DNA from: Peptostreptococcaceae bacterium VA2
GTDB lineage: Bacteria; Bacillota; Clostridia; Peptostreptococcales; Peptostreptococcaceae
NCBI GenBank assembly: GCA_000686145.1
Contig: JMMB01000007.1
Span: 434,001 to 498,000, forward strand
Direction of reading: 5' to 3'
Length of the DNA stretch: 64,000 nt
The position numbers and the translations under genes were made by a program. Positions 31,349 to 40,972 of the stretch are shown here, one piece after another; position 1 is the stretch's first letter, and each line of letters starts with the position of its first letter. The notes beneath the pieces were generated by a model, which saw nothing but the letters and a program-made list of their open reading frames with translations, had not been told where the DNA came from and did no database searches.

Positions 31349-32248
31349 ATGAAATATTATGGCATTTGTCCAGGTTCTTGCGGAGAGTTTGTTCAAGGAA
31401 TGGTGGACAATGATGAATACTTGAGTTCATATACAATAGATATGTATTCAACAGCAATAGTTGAAGAAAGATTAAAAAATATACAAAGAGGACCAAGCAA
31501 ATCTAGAAAAGCAGTAGAAGCTGTTTTTAATAGATTTAATATACCGATTAAGGAAAGTAAAAATATTTCATTAAATATTAAAAGTGAAATACCAGTTGGG
31601 AAAGGTATGGCAAGTTCAACAGCAGATATAGGGGCTACTATAGCTGCTACACTAGGGCTATTAAAACAAAGCTTAAGCAGTGAAGAAATATCTAAACTAG
31701 CATCTACGATAGAACCAACAGATTCTATATATATAGAAAAAAACAGTATTTTCAACCCTTTAAATGGTGATGTAATAAAGTATTTAGGAAACATTAAAAA
31801 CTCTAGAGTTGTAATTTTAGAACCTAAAAAGACATTAAACACAATGAAGATTAGAAGCTTACCAAATTACAAAGAAATTAAAATCCAAAATAAAGAAATT
31901 ATAAAAAATGCATTTCAACTTTTAGAAGAAGGGATTAAAAATAATGATTTATATAGTATTGGAAAAGCTTGCACTCTTAGTAGTTTAGCCAATGAAAATA
32001 TAGATAAAAAAGAAGGCTTAAAAAAAATTATAGAAATATCACAAAATTATGGTGCATACGGGGTTAACATTGCTCATAGTGGTACAGTTGTTGGAATTTT
32101 AATAGACAAGTGTATGAATGATGCTAGATTGATAGAGCTATTAAAACAAGTTAATTTAGATGTAGTTTACAATAAAATGTACGCCTTAGATATTATAGAT
32201 GGTGGAATCAGGAGGGAATTACAATGCAATACATCAAAAATCCTATGA
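31349..32248 (+). CDS. pduX: L-threonine kinase (GHMP family)
   Basis: PduX phosphorylates L-threonine, giving the substrate of CobD. The 299-residue protein starts YYGICPGSCGEFVQG, typical of this kinase group, and has the GHMP ATP-binding motif PVGKGMASSTAD (residues 82-93). Near the C-terminus lies GAYGVNIAHSGTVVGIL, another conserved GHMP block. It begins 2 bases after cobD, which supports the role. It overlaps cbiC by 25 bases, an unusually long overlap for the cluster. Confidence 0.92.
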   Translation: MKYYGICPGSCGEFVQGMVDNDEYLSSYTIDMYSTAIVEERLKNIQRGPSKSRKAVEAVFNRFNIPIKESKNISLNIKSEIPVGKGMASSTADIGATIAATLGLLKQSLSSEEISKLASTIEPTDSIYIEKNSIFNPLNGDVIKYLGNIKNSRVVILEPKKTLNTMKIRSLPNYKEIKIQNKEIIKNAFQLLEEGIKNNDLYSIGKACTLSSLANENIDKKEGLKKIIEISQNYGAYGVNIAHSGTVVGILIDKCMNDARLIELLKQVNLDVVYNKMYALDIIDGGIRRELQCNTSKIL

Positions 32249-32856
32249 TGATAGAAGAAACAAGTTTTGTAATGATACAAGAGATAATAGATGATATAAG
32301 ACCAAATTATGAATTTAAAAATTTAGTAGAAGAAAAAATAATAAAGCGCTGCATACATACAACTGCAGATTTTGAATATTTAGATATACTTAAAATATCA
32401 GATACTGTAGTAGAAAATATAGTAGATGCACTTAAAAATAAGGCAACTATATATACAGATACAAATATGGCTTTAAGCGGAATAAATAAAAAGAGATTAG
32501 AAAATTTAGGATGTAAGTATAAATGTTTAGTAGCAGATGAAGAAACTGCAAAACTAGCTAAAGAAAAAGCTATAACTCGTTCAATGGCAGCAGTTGAAAT
32601 AGCGTCTAAAGAACCTGGAAGAAAAATATTTGTACTTGGAAATGCTCCAACAGCACTATATAAAGTTATGGAAATGAGAAATTCTAAAGAACTTAGTGTA
32701 GATGCAATAGTAGGAGTTCCAGTTGGATTTGTAGGAGCAGCGGAATCTAAAGATGAATTAGAAAAAACTGATATACCTTATATAATATCAAAAGGAAGAA
32801 AAGGTGGAAGTAACTTAGCAGCAGCCATAGTTAATGCTATTTTATACACTATGTAG
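32224..32856 (+). CDS. cbiC: Cobalt-precorrin-8 methylmutase
   Basis: CbiC moves the methyl group from C11 to C12, converting cobalt-precorrin-8 to cobyrinate. The 210-residue protein has KRCIHTTADFEY with the catalytic histidine His45. It continues with TDTNMALSGI, TRSMAAVEIA, and VGVPVGFVGAAESK followed by a glycine-rich RKGGSNLAAAIVNA end. All are standard for the family. An AGGAGGG ribosome-binding site lies within the end of pduX and the ATG overlaps that gene by 25 bases. Confidence 0.95.
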   Translation: MQYIKNPMMIEETSFVMIQEIIDDIRPNYEFKNLVEEKIIKRCIHTTADFEYLDILKISDTVVENIVDALKNKATIYTDTNMALSGINKKRLENLGCKYKCLVADEETAKLAKEKAITRSMAAVEIASKEPGRKIFVLGNAPTALYKVMEMRNSKELSVDAIVGVPVGFVGAAESKDELEKTDIPYIISKGRKGGSNLAAAIVNAILYTM

Positions 32857-32864
32857 GTAATGAT

Positions 32865-34013
32865 ATGGAAGAGTATGTATATATAGACGGGAAAAAATAT
32901 AGAAGAGGTTATACTACTGGTTCTTGTGCTACGGGTGCATCAAAAGCAGCAACTCATATGCTATTAACTAAAAGTAAAATAGATACTATAAATATAGATA
33001 CTCCTAAAGGTATACCTCTAACATTAAAAATTGAAAACATAAATATGAGTGACGATTATGTAGAATGTTCAATACAAAAAGATGGTGGAGATGACATTGA
33101 TGCCACTCATACTATGCATATCTACGCTAGAGCAGAACTTGTAAAAAAACAAGGATCTGAGGATATATTAGTGTGTGGTGGAGATGGCATAGGAGTTGTA
33201 ACTAGAAAAGGCCTAAGTGTAGAAGTTGGAAAGCATGCTATAAATCCAGTTCCTATGAAAATGATAAATAGTGAAGTAAATAAAGTTGTAGGCAGTGATA
33301 CAGAATTAATTTTAGGAAAAGGTATTTCACTAAAAATAACAATATTTGCTCCAAGAGGAAGTGAAATAGCTAAAAAAACTTTTAATCCAAGACTTGGTAT
33401 AGTTGGTGGAATATCTATTTTAGGGACAACGGGGATAGTTGAGCCTATGAGTGATGAGGGATGGAAAAAGTCTTTATCAATAGAACTTCAAATGAAAAAA
33501 GAGCAAGGGCTAGATAAAATAATCTTAGTACCCGGAAATCATGGTGAACAATTTATAAGAGAAAATTTAAAATTAGATATGAAATATGTTATAAGAACTA
33601 GCAATTTCATAGGATACATGTTAAAAGAAGCCCAACGAATGGGATATAAAAAAATACTTATGGCTGGTCATATAGGTAAATTCATAAAAATATCAGCAGG
33701 AATATTTAATACTCATAGCAAGATAGCAGATGCTAGGAGCGAAATATTAGTATCTAATTTAGCATTGATGAAAGCTCCTTATGAATTTTTAGAAAAAATA
33801 AGTGAATGTTTAAGTGCAGAAGAAGCTGTTGAAATAATAGATAATAGTGATTATAAAGAATTTTATGATTTAGTAAGCAATAAATGTAAATTCAAAGTTA
33901 ATCAGTATTTAGGTGATGACAAAATAGAAGTAGAAGTTATGATGTTTTCTATGGACAAAACTTTATTGGGAAAATCATATAACACAGAGCGTTTAGTGGA
34001 GGTGTTTAGATGA
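32865..34013 (+). CDS. cbiD: Cobalt-precorrin-5B C1-methyltransferase
   Basis: CbiD methylates C1 of cobalt-precorrin-5B in the anaerobic pathway. The 382-residue protein carries RRGYTTGSCATGASKAA at residues 13-29, KDGGDDIDATHT, GDGIGVVTRKGL and GHIGKFIKISAGIFNTHSK. CbiD differs from the other methyltransferases in having no TP_methylase signature. It is a marker for early-cobalt-insertion (anaerobic) synthesis. It starts 8 bases after cbiC and overlaps cbiE by 4 bases. Confidence 0.95.
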   Translation: MEEYVYIDGKKYRRGYTTGSCATGASKAATHMLLTKSKIDTINIDTPKGIPLTLKIENINMSDDYVECSIQKDGGDDIDATHTMHIYARAELVKKQGSEDILVCGGDGIGVVTRKGLSVEVGKHAINPVPMKMINSEVNKVVGSDTELILGKGISLKITIFAPRGSEIAKKTFNPRLGIVGGISILGTTGIVEPMSDEGWKKSLSIELQMKKEQGLDKIILVPGNHGEQFIRENLKLDMKYVIRTSNFIGYMLKEAQRMGYKKILMAGHIGKFIKISAGIFNTHSKIADARSEILVSNLALMKAPYEFLEKISECLSAEEAVEIIDNSDYKEFYDLVSNKCKFKVNQYLGDDKIEVEVMMFSMDKTLLGKSYNTERLVEVFR

Positions 34014-34618
34014 TAAATGTCATAGGATTAGGTCCAGGGAATGGTGATTATATAACTAAATTAGGTGAGACTTTAATAAAAACTTCTGATGTATTAATCG
34101 GAGGAAAAAGAAACTTAGAATCTATAAAAGATTTTGAAGGTGAAAAGATAGAGTTAGCATCTAATTTAAAAGAGATAGTACAGTACATAAATAATAATAA
34201 AGAAAAGCAAATATCTGTAATAGCTTCAGGTGATCCATTTATATATGGAATAGGAAAGTATTTGTCTCAAAATATTGAACGTAAAAATTTAAATGTAGTA
34301 TCAGGAATTAGTTCTTTGCAATACATATTTTCAAAAGTACATGTTGATATGAATGATTTATATATAACAAGTAGTCATGGAAAAACTCCTGACTTTGATT
34401 ATGTATTATCTCACAAAAAAGTATGTATGGTTACAGACAAAAACATAGGACCGAAAGAAATCTGCAAAGAAATTCTAAAACGAAGCTTAAGTAAAACTGT
34501 TATTGTGGGAGAAAATCTATCTTATGAAAATGAAAAAATAAGTATAGGAAAGCCAGAAGAAATATTAAAAATAGATAATTTTGATATGTGTGTAGTAGTA
34601 TTGCTAGAAGATTATTAA
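34010..34618 (+). CDS. cbiE: Cobalt-precorrin-7 C5-methyltransferase
   Basis: CbiE methylates C5 of the cobalt-precorrin ring; with CbiT it does the work of aerobic CobL. The 202-residue protein has the tetrapyrrole-methylase glycine motif GLGPGNGDYIT (residues 5-15), SDVLIGGKRNLE, and ASGDPFIYGIG, with a conserved VVSGISSLQY region. The start overlaps cbiD by 4 bases (ATGA). A separate cbiT gene follows 28 bases later, so the two activities are on separate proteins here, as in many anaerobes. Confidence 0.93.
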   Translation: MINVIGLGPGNGDYITKLGETLIKTSDVLIGGKRNLESIKDFEGEKIELASNLKEIVQYINNNKEKQISVIASGDPFIYGIGKYLSQNIERKNLNVVSGISSLQYIFSKVHVDMNDLYITSSHGKTPDFDYVLSHKKVCMVTDKNIGPKEICKEILKRSLSKTVIVGENLSYENEKISIGKPEEILKIDNFDMCVVVLLEDY

Positions 34619-34646
34619 AAGTCATAACAATTGATGGGGATTACAT

Positions 34647-35207
34647 ATGGAAAATAGTGAATTCATAACAGGAAAAGTACCTATAACGAAAGAAGAAGTG
34701 AGAGCTATATCTATAATGAAATTAGATTTAGTAAATGCTAAAAAATTTGTAGATGTAGGAGCAGGTACAGGAAGTGTAAGTATAGAAGCAGCTTACAATT
34801 ATCCAAACTTAGAAGTTATTTCTATAGAAAGAAATGATGATGCACTAGATTTAATAAGTAAAAATGTTGAGAAATTCAACTTAAACAATGTAAACGTAAT
34901 AAAGGGATATGCACCGATAGAATTAAATGGAAGTGTTGATGCAGTATTTCTTGGAGGTACAGGTAATAATTTAAGTGAAATATTACTTTGGTCAAAAGAT
35001 ATGCTATTAGAAGGTGGAAGATTAGTAGCAAATTTTATAATAGTAGAAACTTTTAATGAGACTTTAAAACTACTAAGAGAATATGGATTTAATAATATAG
35101 ATGTTTCAGTGTTAAACGTGTCTAAGTTAGAAAAACTGGGAAGAGGCGAATACTTTAAACCTCTAAACCCAATTTATATAATATCTTGTGAAAAAGGGGA
35201 AAATTAA
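34647..35207 (+). CDS. cbiT: Cobalt-precorrin-6B C15-methyltransferase (decarboxylating)
   Basis: CbiT methylates C15 and decarboxylates the acetate side chain at C12. The 186-residue protein is a Rossmann-fold SAM methyltransferase with [15 protein letters not shown] as motif [17 protein letters not shown] as the acidic loop motif, and [14 protein letters not shown] later. The N-terminal [16 protein letters not shown] is typical of CbiT. Together with cbiE it carries out the last C-methylations. A GATGGGGAT ribosome-binding site precedes the ATG. Confidence 0.93.
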   Translation: MENSEFITGKVPITKEEVRAISIMKLDLVNAKKFVDVGAGTGSVSIEAAYNYPNLEVISIERNDDALDLISKNVEKFNLNNVNVIKGYAPIELNGSVDAVFLGGTGNNLSEILLWSKDMLLEGGRLVANFIIVETFNETLKLLREYGFNNIDVSVLNVSKLEKLGRGEYFKPLNPIYIISCEKGEN

Positions 35208-35208
35208 T

Positions 35209-35964
35209 ATGATGAATAAAGTACATTTTGTAGGAGCAGGACCAGGAGACAAAGAATTAATAACTCTTAAGGGATATAAACTTTTAAGTGATGCTGATGT
35301 AGTTATATATGCAGGGTCATTAGTTAACCCAGAACTTTTAGAATACTGTAAAGAAGGATGTGAAATACACAATAGTGCACATATGGATTTACAAGAAATA
35401 ATAGAAGTAATGGAAAAGGGAATAAAAGAAAATAAATCTGTTGTAAGATTACAAACAGGAGATTTCTCTATATATGGTTCAATAAGAGAGCAAGTAGAAG
35501 ATTTACATAAATTAGAGATCGGTTATGATTGTACACCGGGAGTTAGCTCATTCTTAGGAGCTGCATCATCATTAGGCGTAGAATACACAGTTCCAGAAAT
35601 ATCTCAAAGTGTAATAATAACAAGAATGGAAGGAAGAACTCCAGTACCATCTAAAGAATCGATAGAGTCATATGCAGCTCATCAAACTTCTATGGCAATA
35701 TTCTTATCAGTACAAGATATACAAAAGGTTGTAGAGAGACTTAATGAAGGTGGGTATCCAATGAATACGCCAATAGCTGTTGTATATAAAGCTACTTGGG
35801 CTGATGAAAAAATAGTAAAAGGTACATTAGAAGACATAGCAGTAAAAGTAAAAGAAAATGGTATAACAAAAACAGCTTTAATATTAGTTGGCCAATTCTT
35901 AGGTAAAGAATATAATAATTCGAAGTTATACGATAAGGACTTCAAACATGAATACAGAAGCTAA
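35209..35964 (+). CDS. cbiF: Cobalt-precorrin-4 C11-methyltransferase
   Basis: CbiF methylates C11 of cobalt-precorrin-4. I start at the ATG at 35209 (251 residues); the frame extends up to 35188 but there only a GTG within cbiT is available, and AAAAGGGGA before 35209 is the ribosome-binding site. It has the methylase motif [44 protein letters not shown] and [15 protein letters not shown]. The Gly-rich and SIYG motifs are standard for CobM/CbiF. It overlaps cbiG by 17 bases. Confidence 0.94.
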   Translation: MMNKVHFVGAGPGDKELITLKGYKLLSDADVVIYAGSLVNPELLEYCKEGCEIHNSAHMDLQEIIEVMEKGIKENKSVVRLQTGDFSIYGSIREQVEDLHKLEIGYDCTPGVSSFLGAASSLGVEYTVPEISQSVIITRMEGRTPVPSKESIESYAAHQTSMAIFLSVQDIQKVVERLNEGGYPMNTPIAVVYKATWADEKIVKGTLEDIAVKVKENGITKTALILVGQFLGKEYNNSKLYDKDFKHEYRS

Positions 35965-37009
35965 GATTTGTTTAGTTTGTATAACTGAAAATGGTAAAAA
36001 ATTAGCATTAAAGATAAATAATCTTATAGAAAATAGTCATGTTTACATAGTAAGTAATAAAAATAATAACTTAAATATAGATAATGAAAAAGAAAATGTC
36101 TTTTTAGTTAAAGATAAATTGAGTGTGCTAGTAGAGCATTTATTTAAAGAATATCAATATATTATTTTTATAATGGCAACTGGAATTGTAGTTAGAGTTA
36201 TAGCACCATACATAAATAGTAAATTTAGTGATCCAGCAATACTTGTTACTGATGAAAAAGGTAGTAATATAATTAGTTTGTTAAGTGGTCATATGGGTGG
36301 AGCTAACGAAATGACATTACATATAAGCAAATTAATAAATTCAAATCCAGTTATAACTACTGCAACAGATGTAAATAAAAAATCTTCATTGGATATGATA
36401 GCTAAAAAACTAGATGCTCATATAGATGATTTTAGAGAAAATGTAAAAGATGTAAATGCAATGCTTGTCAATAATCAAGAAGTTGGAATATATATAGACG
36501 GAGATTACGATATAGATACTAGAGGATTTAAAGTTTTAAATAGTATTGAAAATATAGATGATCTAGAAAAAATAGTTATAGTAACTAATAAAAAAGAAAT
36601 TATTAAGAAAAGTTCAGTTATAAAAGTGATTCCAAGAAATTTAGTAGTAGGGATAGGATGTAGAAGAAACACTGATAGTTTATTGTTACAAGAGTCTTTA
36701 AACGATTTACTACATCAATATAACATAGATGTTAAAAGTATTAAGCAAATTGGAAGTATAGATATAAAGCATGATGAAAAAGCAATTATAGATTTAGCAT
36801 CAAATCTAGGTATAGAGTTTACAACTATTTGTGCTAAGGAGATATCTAAAGTCGACTATCTATTTGATAAATCAGAATTTGTAAAGAAAAATGTAGGTGT
36901 ATATTGTGTTGCAGAACCTGTAGCTCATATACTTAGCAATGGAAATTTAATAATAGAAAAGCATAAATATAGAGGAATAACAATTTCGGTGGGGAGAGTG
37001 TCAAAATGA
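35948..37009 (+). CDS. cbiG: Cobalt-precorrin-5A hydrolase
   Basis: CbiG opens the delta-lactone of cobalt-precorrin-5A and releases acetaldehyde, a step particular to the anaerobic pathway. The 353-residue protein shows [14 protein letters not shown] and [20 protein letters not shown], followed by HMGGANEMT, in the central domain. The C-terminal domain has [15 protein letters not shown], typical of CbiG. It overlaps cbiF by 17 bases and cbiH by 4 bases, so all three are probably translated together. Confidence 0.94.
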   Translation: MNTEAKICLVCITENGKKLALKINNLIENSHVYIVSNKNNNLNIDNEKENVFLVKDKLSVLVEHLFKEYQYIIFIMATGIVVRVIAPYINSKFSDPAILVTDEKGSNIISLLSGHMGGANEMTLHISKLINSNPVITTATDVNKKSSLDMIAKKLDAHIDDFRENVKDVNAMLVNNQEVGIYIDGDYDIDTRGFKVLNSIENIDDLEKIVIVTNKKEIIKKSSVIKVIPRNLVVGIGCRRNTDSLLLQESLNDLLHQYNIDVKSIKQIGSIDIKHDEKAIIDLASNLGIEFTTICAKEISKVDYLFDKSEFVKKNVGVYCVAEPVAHILSNGNLIIEKHKYRGITISVGRVSK

Positions 37010-37731
37010 TATATGTTATAGGTATAGGACCTGGAAGTAAAGAATTAATGACGATTCAATCAATAAAAGCTATGGAAGATGCTGAAGTTATCGTAGGATA
37101 TAAAACTTATATAAACTTAGTAACTGAGTTTATTAAAGATAAAGAAGTAGTTCAAAATGGAATGAGACAAGAAATAGATAGATGTAAGGAAGCTGTCGAG
37201 ATAGCTAAAACTGGTAAAAAAGTTGCGGTTATAAGTAGTGGAGATGCTGGAATTTATGGAATGGCAGGGCTAATATTAGAACTTACTTCTAAAGAAGAAC
37301 AAGATATAGAAGTTAAAGTCGTTCCTGGAGTTACAGCAAGTATAGGTGCAGCAGCAATATTAGGTGCTCCAATAATGCATGATTTTTGTCATATAAGTTT
37401 AAGTGATTTATTAACTCCTTGGGATGTTATAGAAAAAAGATTAAGATTAGCAGCAGATGCTGACTTTGTTATTTGTTTATACAATCCAAGAAGTAAAGGA
37501 AGAAGTGAACATTTAGCTAAGGCTTTTGAAATAATGGGTCAATTTAAAGACAAAAGTACACCTGTTGGAATAGTTAAAGATGTAGGAAGAGAAAAAGAAG
37601 AAAAATTTGTATGTACTTTTGATACTATGGATTTTGAAAGAGTTGATATGACTACTATGGTTATAATAGGAAACAAATCTACATTCATACATGATGACTT
37701 AATGATAACACCAAGAGGATATACTGTATGA
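37006..37731 (+). CDS. cbiH: Cobalt-precorrin-3 C17-methyltransferase
   Basis: CbiH methylates C17 and contracts the ring in the anaerobic pathway. The 241-residue protein has VIGIGPGSKELMTIQ, VGYKTYINLV, VISSGDAGIYGMAGLILEL, VVPGVTASIGAAAILGAPI and YNPRSKGR, which are standard CobJ/CbiH motifs. GGGGAGAG precedes the ATG inside the end of cbiG. The gene is stand-alone, not fused to another domain. It overlaps cbiJ by 4 bases. Confidence 0.95.
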   Translation: MIYVIGIGPGSKELMTIQSIKAMEDAEVIVGYKTYINLVTEFIKDKEVVQNGMRQEIDRCKEAVEIAKTGKKVAVISSGDAGIYGMAGLILELTSKEEQDIEVKVVPGVTASIGAAAILGAPIMHDFCHISLSDLLTPWDVIEKRLRLAADADFVICLYNPRSKGRSEHLAKAFEIMGQFKDKSTPVGIVKDVGREKEEKFVCTFDTMDFERVDMTTMVIIGNKSTFIHDDLMITPRGYTV

Positions 37732-38477
37732 TTTTAGTTTTAGGTGGAACATCTGACAGTTTAGAGATATGTGACAAAATAAATAAATATAAAAATTTAT
37801 CATACATACTTTCCGTAACAACAAGTTACGGAGAGAATCTTGCGACTAAACATGCGAAAAAAGTCATAAATGGTAGATTATCTGAAACTGAAATGATGGA
37901 TTTTATAAATGAAAATAATATAAAAAAAATTATAGATGCTACTCACCCTTATGCAATAGAAGTATCTAAAAATGCTATAAAGTGTGCAAAGCAAAAAAAT
38001 ATAGATTACTTAAGATATGAAAGAAAGTCTTTGATTGAACAAATAACTTATAAAAATAAAAATATAGTAAGCGATATAGAAGAGGCTTGTAAAATTGCAA
38101 GACAAAAAGGGAAAAACATATTTATAGGTACAGGAAGTAAAAACTTACCACAAATAGTAGAGTATATACCTGATAGAAATTTAATTGCAAGAGTTTTGCC
38201 AACTAGTGAAGTTATATTAGGTTGTGAAAAATTAGGATTAAATGCAGATAACATAATAGCAATGAAAGGTCCTTTTAGTCAAAATATAAATGAAGAACTT
38301 TATAAGCATTACAATATCGATATTGTAATAACTAAAGAAAGTGGCATTGCGGGTGGATTTTTAGAAAAAGTAGATGCTTGTGAAAGTCTAGATATACCAG
38401 TGATAATTATAAGTAGAGAAAAAGTAAATTATCCTAAAGTTATAAACGACATAGATGAGATAGAAAAAATATTATAA
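37728..38477 (+). CDS. cbiJ: Cobalt-precorrin-6A reductase
   Basis: CbiJ reduces the macrocycle of cobalt-precorrin-6A with NAD(P)H. The 249-residue protein begins LVLGGTSDSLEICDK, a Rossmann-like start typical of CobK/CbiJ. It contains KIIDATHPYAIEVSKNA and GTGSKNL, then AMKGPFSQNINEEL and TKESGIAGGFLEK, all conserved. It overlaps cbiH by 4 bases and lies 21 bases before cbiK, in the middle of the operon. Confidence 0.92.
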   Translation: MILVLGGTSDSLEICDKINKYKNLSYILSVTTSYGENLATKHAKKVINGRLSETEMMDFINENNIKKIIDATHPYAIEVSKNAIKCAKQKNIDYLRYERKSLIEQITYKNKNIVSDIEEACKIARQKGKNIFIGTGSKNLPQIVEYIPDRNLIARVLPTSEVILGCEKLGLNADNIIAMKGPFSQNINEELYKHYNIDIVITKESGIAGGFLEKVDACESLDIPVIIISREKVNYPKVINDIDEIEKIL

Positions 38478-38498
38478 TTTAAACAAGGCGGATTGAAT

Positions 38499-39287
38499 AT
38501 GAAAAAAGCAATTTTAGTAGTAAGTTTTGGAACGAGCTACAAAGAAACTAGAGAAAAGACAATAGAAGTTTGTGAGAAAAAAATAAATAATGGATTAGAA
38601 GGTTATGATTTTCATAGAGCGTATACTTCTAATATGATAATAACAAAATTGAAAAACAGAGATGGAATAAATATAGAAAACCCAATAGAAGCTTTAGATA
38701 GATTATACAAAGAAGGTTATAAAGAAGTTATAGTTCAAACACTTCATATAATATGTGGAGAAGAATTCAATAAATTAAAAGAACAAGTGGATGCTTATAA
38801 AGATAAATTTGAAACTATTATATTAGGTAGACCATTATTAACATATATAGATGACTATAAAGAAGCAGTAGAAGCTATAAAACATCAAATTCCTACTATG
38901 GAAAGTGATGAAGCAGTTGTATTTATGGGGCATGGAACATTCCATGAATCACATTCTGCATACCCAACATTAGAATATATGCTAAGAGATAGTGGTATAA
39001 ATGCTTATGTTGGAACAGTTGAAGGTTATCCAGAATTAGATAATGTAATAAAAAAATTAAAATCAGATAATATAAAAACAGTAAATTTAATGCCTTTTAT
39101 GCTAGTAGCAGGTGATCATGCTATAAATGATATGGCAGGAGATGAAAAAGATTCATGGAAAACAATCTTAGAAGAACAAGGATTTAATACTAAGATACAT
39201 CTAAAAGGGCTAGGGGAAAATCATCATATACAAAATAAGTTTATGAATCATGCTTATGATTGCATACAAAAATTAAATCAAATATAA
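38499..39287 (+). CDS. cbiK: Sirohydrochlorin cobaltochelatase
   Basis: CbiK inserts cobalt into sirohydrochlorin, committing it to the anaerobic cobalamin branch. The 262-residue protein, read from the ATG at 38499 (AAGGCGG upstream), starts KKAILVVSFGTSYKETREKT. His145 (in FMGHGTFHESH) and His207 (in VAGDHAIND) match in number the known active-site histidines of Salmonella CbiK, and Glu89 is near QTLHIICGEE. An earlier TTG two codons upstream is less likely. No signal peptide is visible, so it acts in the cytoplasm. Confidence 0.95.
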   Translation: MKKAILVVSFGTSYKETREKTIEVCEKKINNGLEGYDFHRAYTSNMIITKLKNRDGINIENPIEALDRLYKEGYKEVIVQTLHIICGEEFNKLKEQVDAYKDKFETIILGRPLLTYIDDYKEAVEAIKHQIPTMESDEAVVFMGHGTFHESHSAYPTLEYMLRDSGINAYVGTVEGYPELDNVIKKLKSDNIKTVNLMPFMLVAGDHAINDMAGDEKDSWKTILEEQGFNTKIHLKGLGENHHIQNKFMNHAYDCIQKLNQI

Positions 39288-39315
39288 TTCTTTTAATAAA
39301 TAGGAGGAAATTGAA

Positions 39316-40035
39316 ATGGCAAAATTTTATGGAATAGGGACAGGTCCTGGAGATAGTTCGTTATTAACAATAAAGGCAGTGGAAACACTACAAAATTTAG
39401 ATATATTATATACACCAGAAGCTAAAAAAGGCGGGGAAAGTTTAGCTTTATCTATAGTAAATAAGTATTTACCAGAAAAATTAGAAATAAAATCAAGACA
39501 TTTTCCAATGAGCTTTAATGATGGAGAAAAAATAGTAGCTTGGAACAAAGTAGCAGATGAAATAGTAGCAGATGTAAAAGAAGGTAAAAATGTAGGATTT
39601 GTAACATTGGGAGATCCTATGATATACAGCACTTATGTTTATATAATGGAAAGACTTATAGGAAGTATAGATGTAGAAACTATACCAGGAATATCTTCAT
39701 TTTCTAATATAGCTTCAAATCAAAACTTCCCACTAGTGATGGATAAAGAGCCGCTAATAATAATACCTTGCACAATAGATGAAGAAAAGATAGATTATGC
39801 ACTAGAAAATTATAGTTCTATAGTATTAATGAAAGTTTATAAAAATTTCAAAGAAATAGTATCAAAATTAGAAAAAAATAATCTTATAGACTATGCAATA
39901 TTAGTAAGCAACTCGTCTCAAGATGGGGAAGTGGTATATAATGATTTAAGAGATATAAATCTTGAAGATAAGATATCATATTTCTCAACTATATTAGTTA
40001 ACAAAGAAATAAAAAAGACAGTTAAAGTAGGATAA
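39316..40035 (+). CDS. cbiL: Cobalt-precorrin-2 C20-methyltransferase
   Basis: CbiL methylates C20, the first ring methylation after cobalt insertion. The 239-residue protein shows GIGTGPGDSSLLTIKAVETL, VGFVTLGDPMIYSTYVYIMERL and IPGISSFSNIAS, typical of CobI/CbiL. It is preceded by AGGAGG and follows cbiK by 28 bases, so cobalt insertion and the next step are adjacent. With cbiH, F, G, D, J, T, E and C it makes a full set for the anaerobic ring-contraction route. Confidence 0.94.
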   Translation: MAKFYGIGTGPGDSSLLTIKAVETLQNLDILYTPEAKKGGESLALSIVNKYLPEKLEIKSRHFPMSFNDGEKIVAWNKVADEIVADVKEGKNVGFVTLGDPMIYSTYVYIMERLIGSIDVETIPGISSFSNIASNQNFPLVMDKEPLIIIPCTIDEEKIDYALENYSSIVLMKVYKNFKEIVSKLEKNNLIDYAILVSNSSQDGEVVYNDLRDINLEDKISYFSTILVNKEIKKTVKVG

Positions 40036-40066
40036 GCAAACGGAAAGTCTAAAGGAGATTTGAGCC

Positions 40067-40972
40067 ATGAAAATAGTAGTTGGAACTAGGGGGAGCAAAT
40101 TAGCGGTTACTCAGACAAACTGGGTAATAGATAAACTTAAGAAAAACCATCCTAGCATTGAATTTGAAGTTAAGATTATAAAAACTAAAGGTGATTTAAT
40201 ACAAAACGTAAGTTTAGATAAAATAGGCGATAAAGGTTTATTTGTAAAAGAGATAGAACAACAATTAATATATGGAAAAATAGATGTGGCAATTCATAGT
40301 ATGAAAGATATGCCATCGTCTCTTCCTGACAATTTGAAATTTGCAGGTATTCCAAAAAGAGAAGATCCAAGAGATGTTCTTATATTAAAAGAAGGATACA
40401 ATAGTTTAGAAGATCTGCCTCAAGGGGCTACTATAGGAACAGGAAGTAAAAGAAGAAAATATCAATTATTAAATCATAGACCTGATTTAAACATAGTTTC
40501 TATAAGAGGAAATGTAGATACTAGAATTAGAAAAATAAAAGATGAGAACTTAGATGGAGTAGTACTAGCAGCAGCAGGTATATTAAGAGTAAGCTTAGAG
40601 CATAAAATAAGTTGCTATCTTTCACCAGACATAATGATACCAGCACCAGCACAAGGAGCACTAGCAATAGAAATAAGAAAAGATAATATAGAAGTAGAAG
40701 AAGTTATAAATTCACTAAGAGATGAAATGACAGAAATTGAAGTTGCTGCTGAAAGAGGGTTTTTAGATGGAGTAAATGGAAGTTGCCATATTCCTATGGG
40801 AGCATACTGTCAAATAGAAGGCGATAAATTAAATCTTACAGGACTATTTGGAGATGAAGAAGGCAACATATTGATTGTAAAATCAATACAAGGAGATATA
40901 AATTCACCAAGAGATTTAGGAACTCAGTTAGCAAAACTAGTTTTAAAGGAGTATGATAGCTATGAAGGGTAA
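40067..40972 (+). CDS. hemC: Hydroxymethylbilane synthase (porphobilinogen deaminase)
   Basis: HemC polymerises four porphobilinogens to hydroxymethylbilane. The 301-residue protein starts VVGTRGSKLAVTQTNWV, contains GLFVKEIEQQLI, AIHSMKDMPSSLP and IPKREDPRDVLI, and carries the dipyrromethane-cofactor cysteine Cys240 in GVNGSCHIPMGAYC. GTGSKRRKYQL and APAQGALAIEIR are also typical. AAAGGAGAT precedes the ATG. It ends overlapping the start of cobA/hemD by 11 bases. Confidence 0.95.
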   Translation: MKIVVGTRGSKLAVTQTNWVIDKLKKNHPSIEFEVKIIKTKGDLIQNVSLDKIGDKGLFVKEIEQQLIYGKIDVAIHSMKDMPSSLPDNLKFAGIPKREDPRDVLILKEGYNSLEDLPQGATIGTGSKRRKYQLLNHRPDLNIVSIRGNVDTRIRKIKDENLDGVVLAAAGILRVSLEHKISCYLSPDIMIPAPAQGALAIEIRKDNIEVEEVINSLRDEMTEIEVAAERGFLDGVNGSCHIPMGAYCQIEGDKLNLTGLFGDEEGNILIVKSIQGDINSPRDLGTQLAKLVLKEYDSYEG

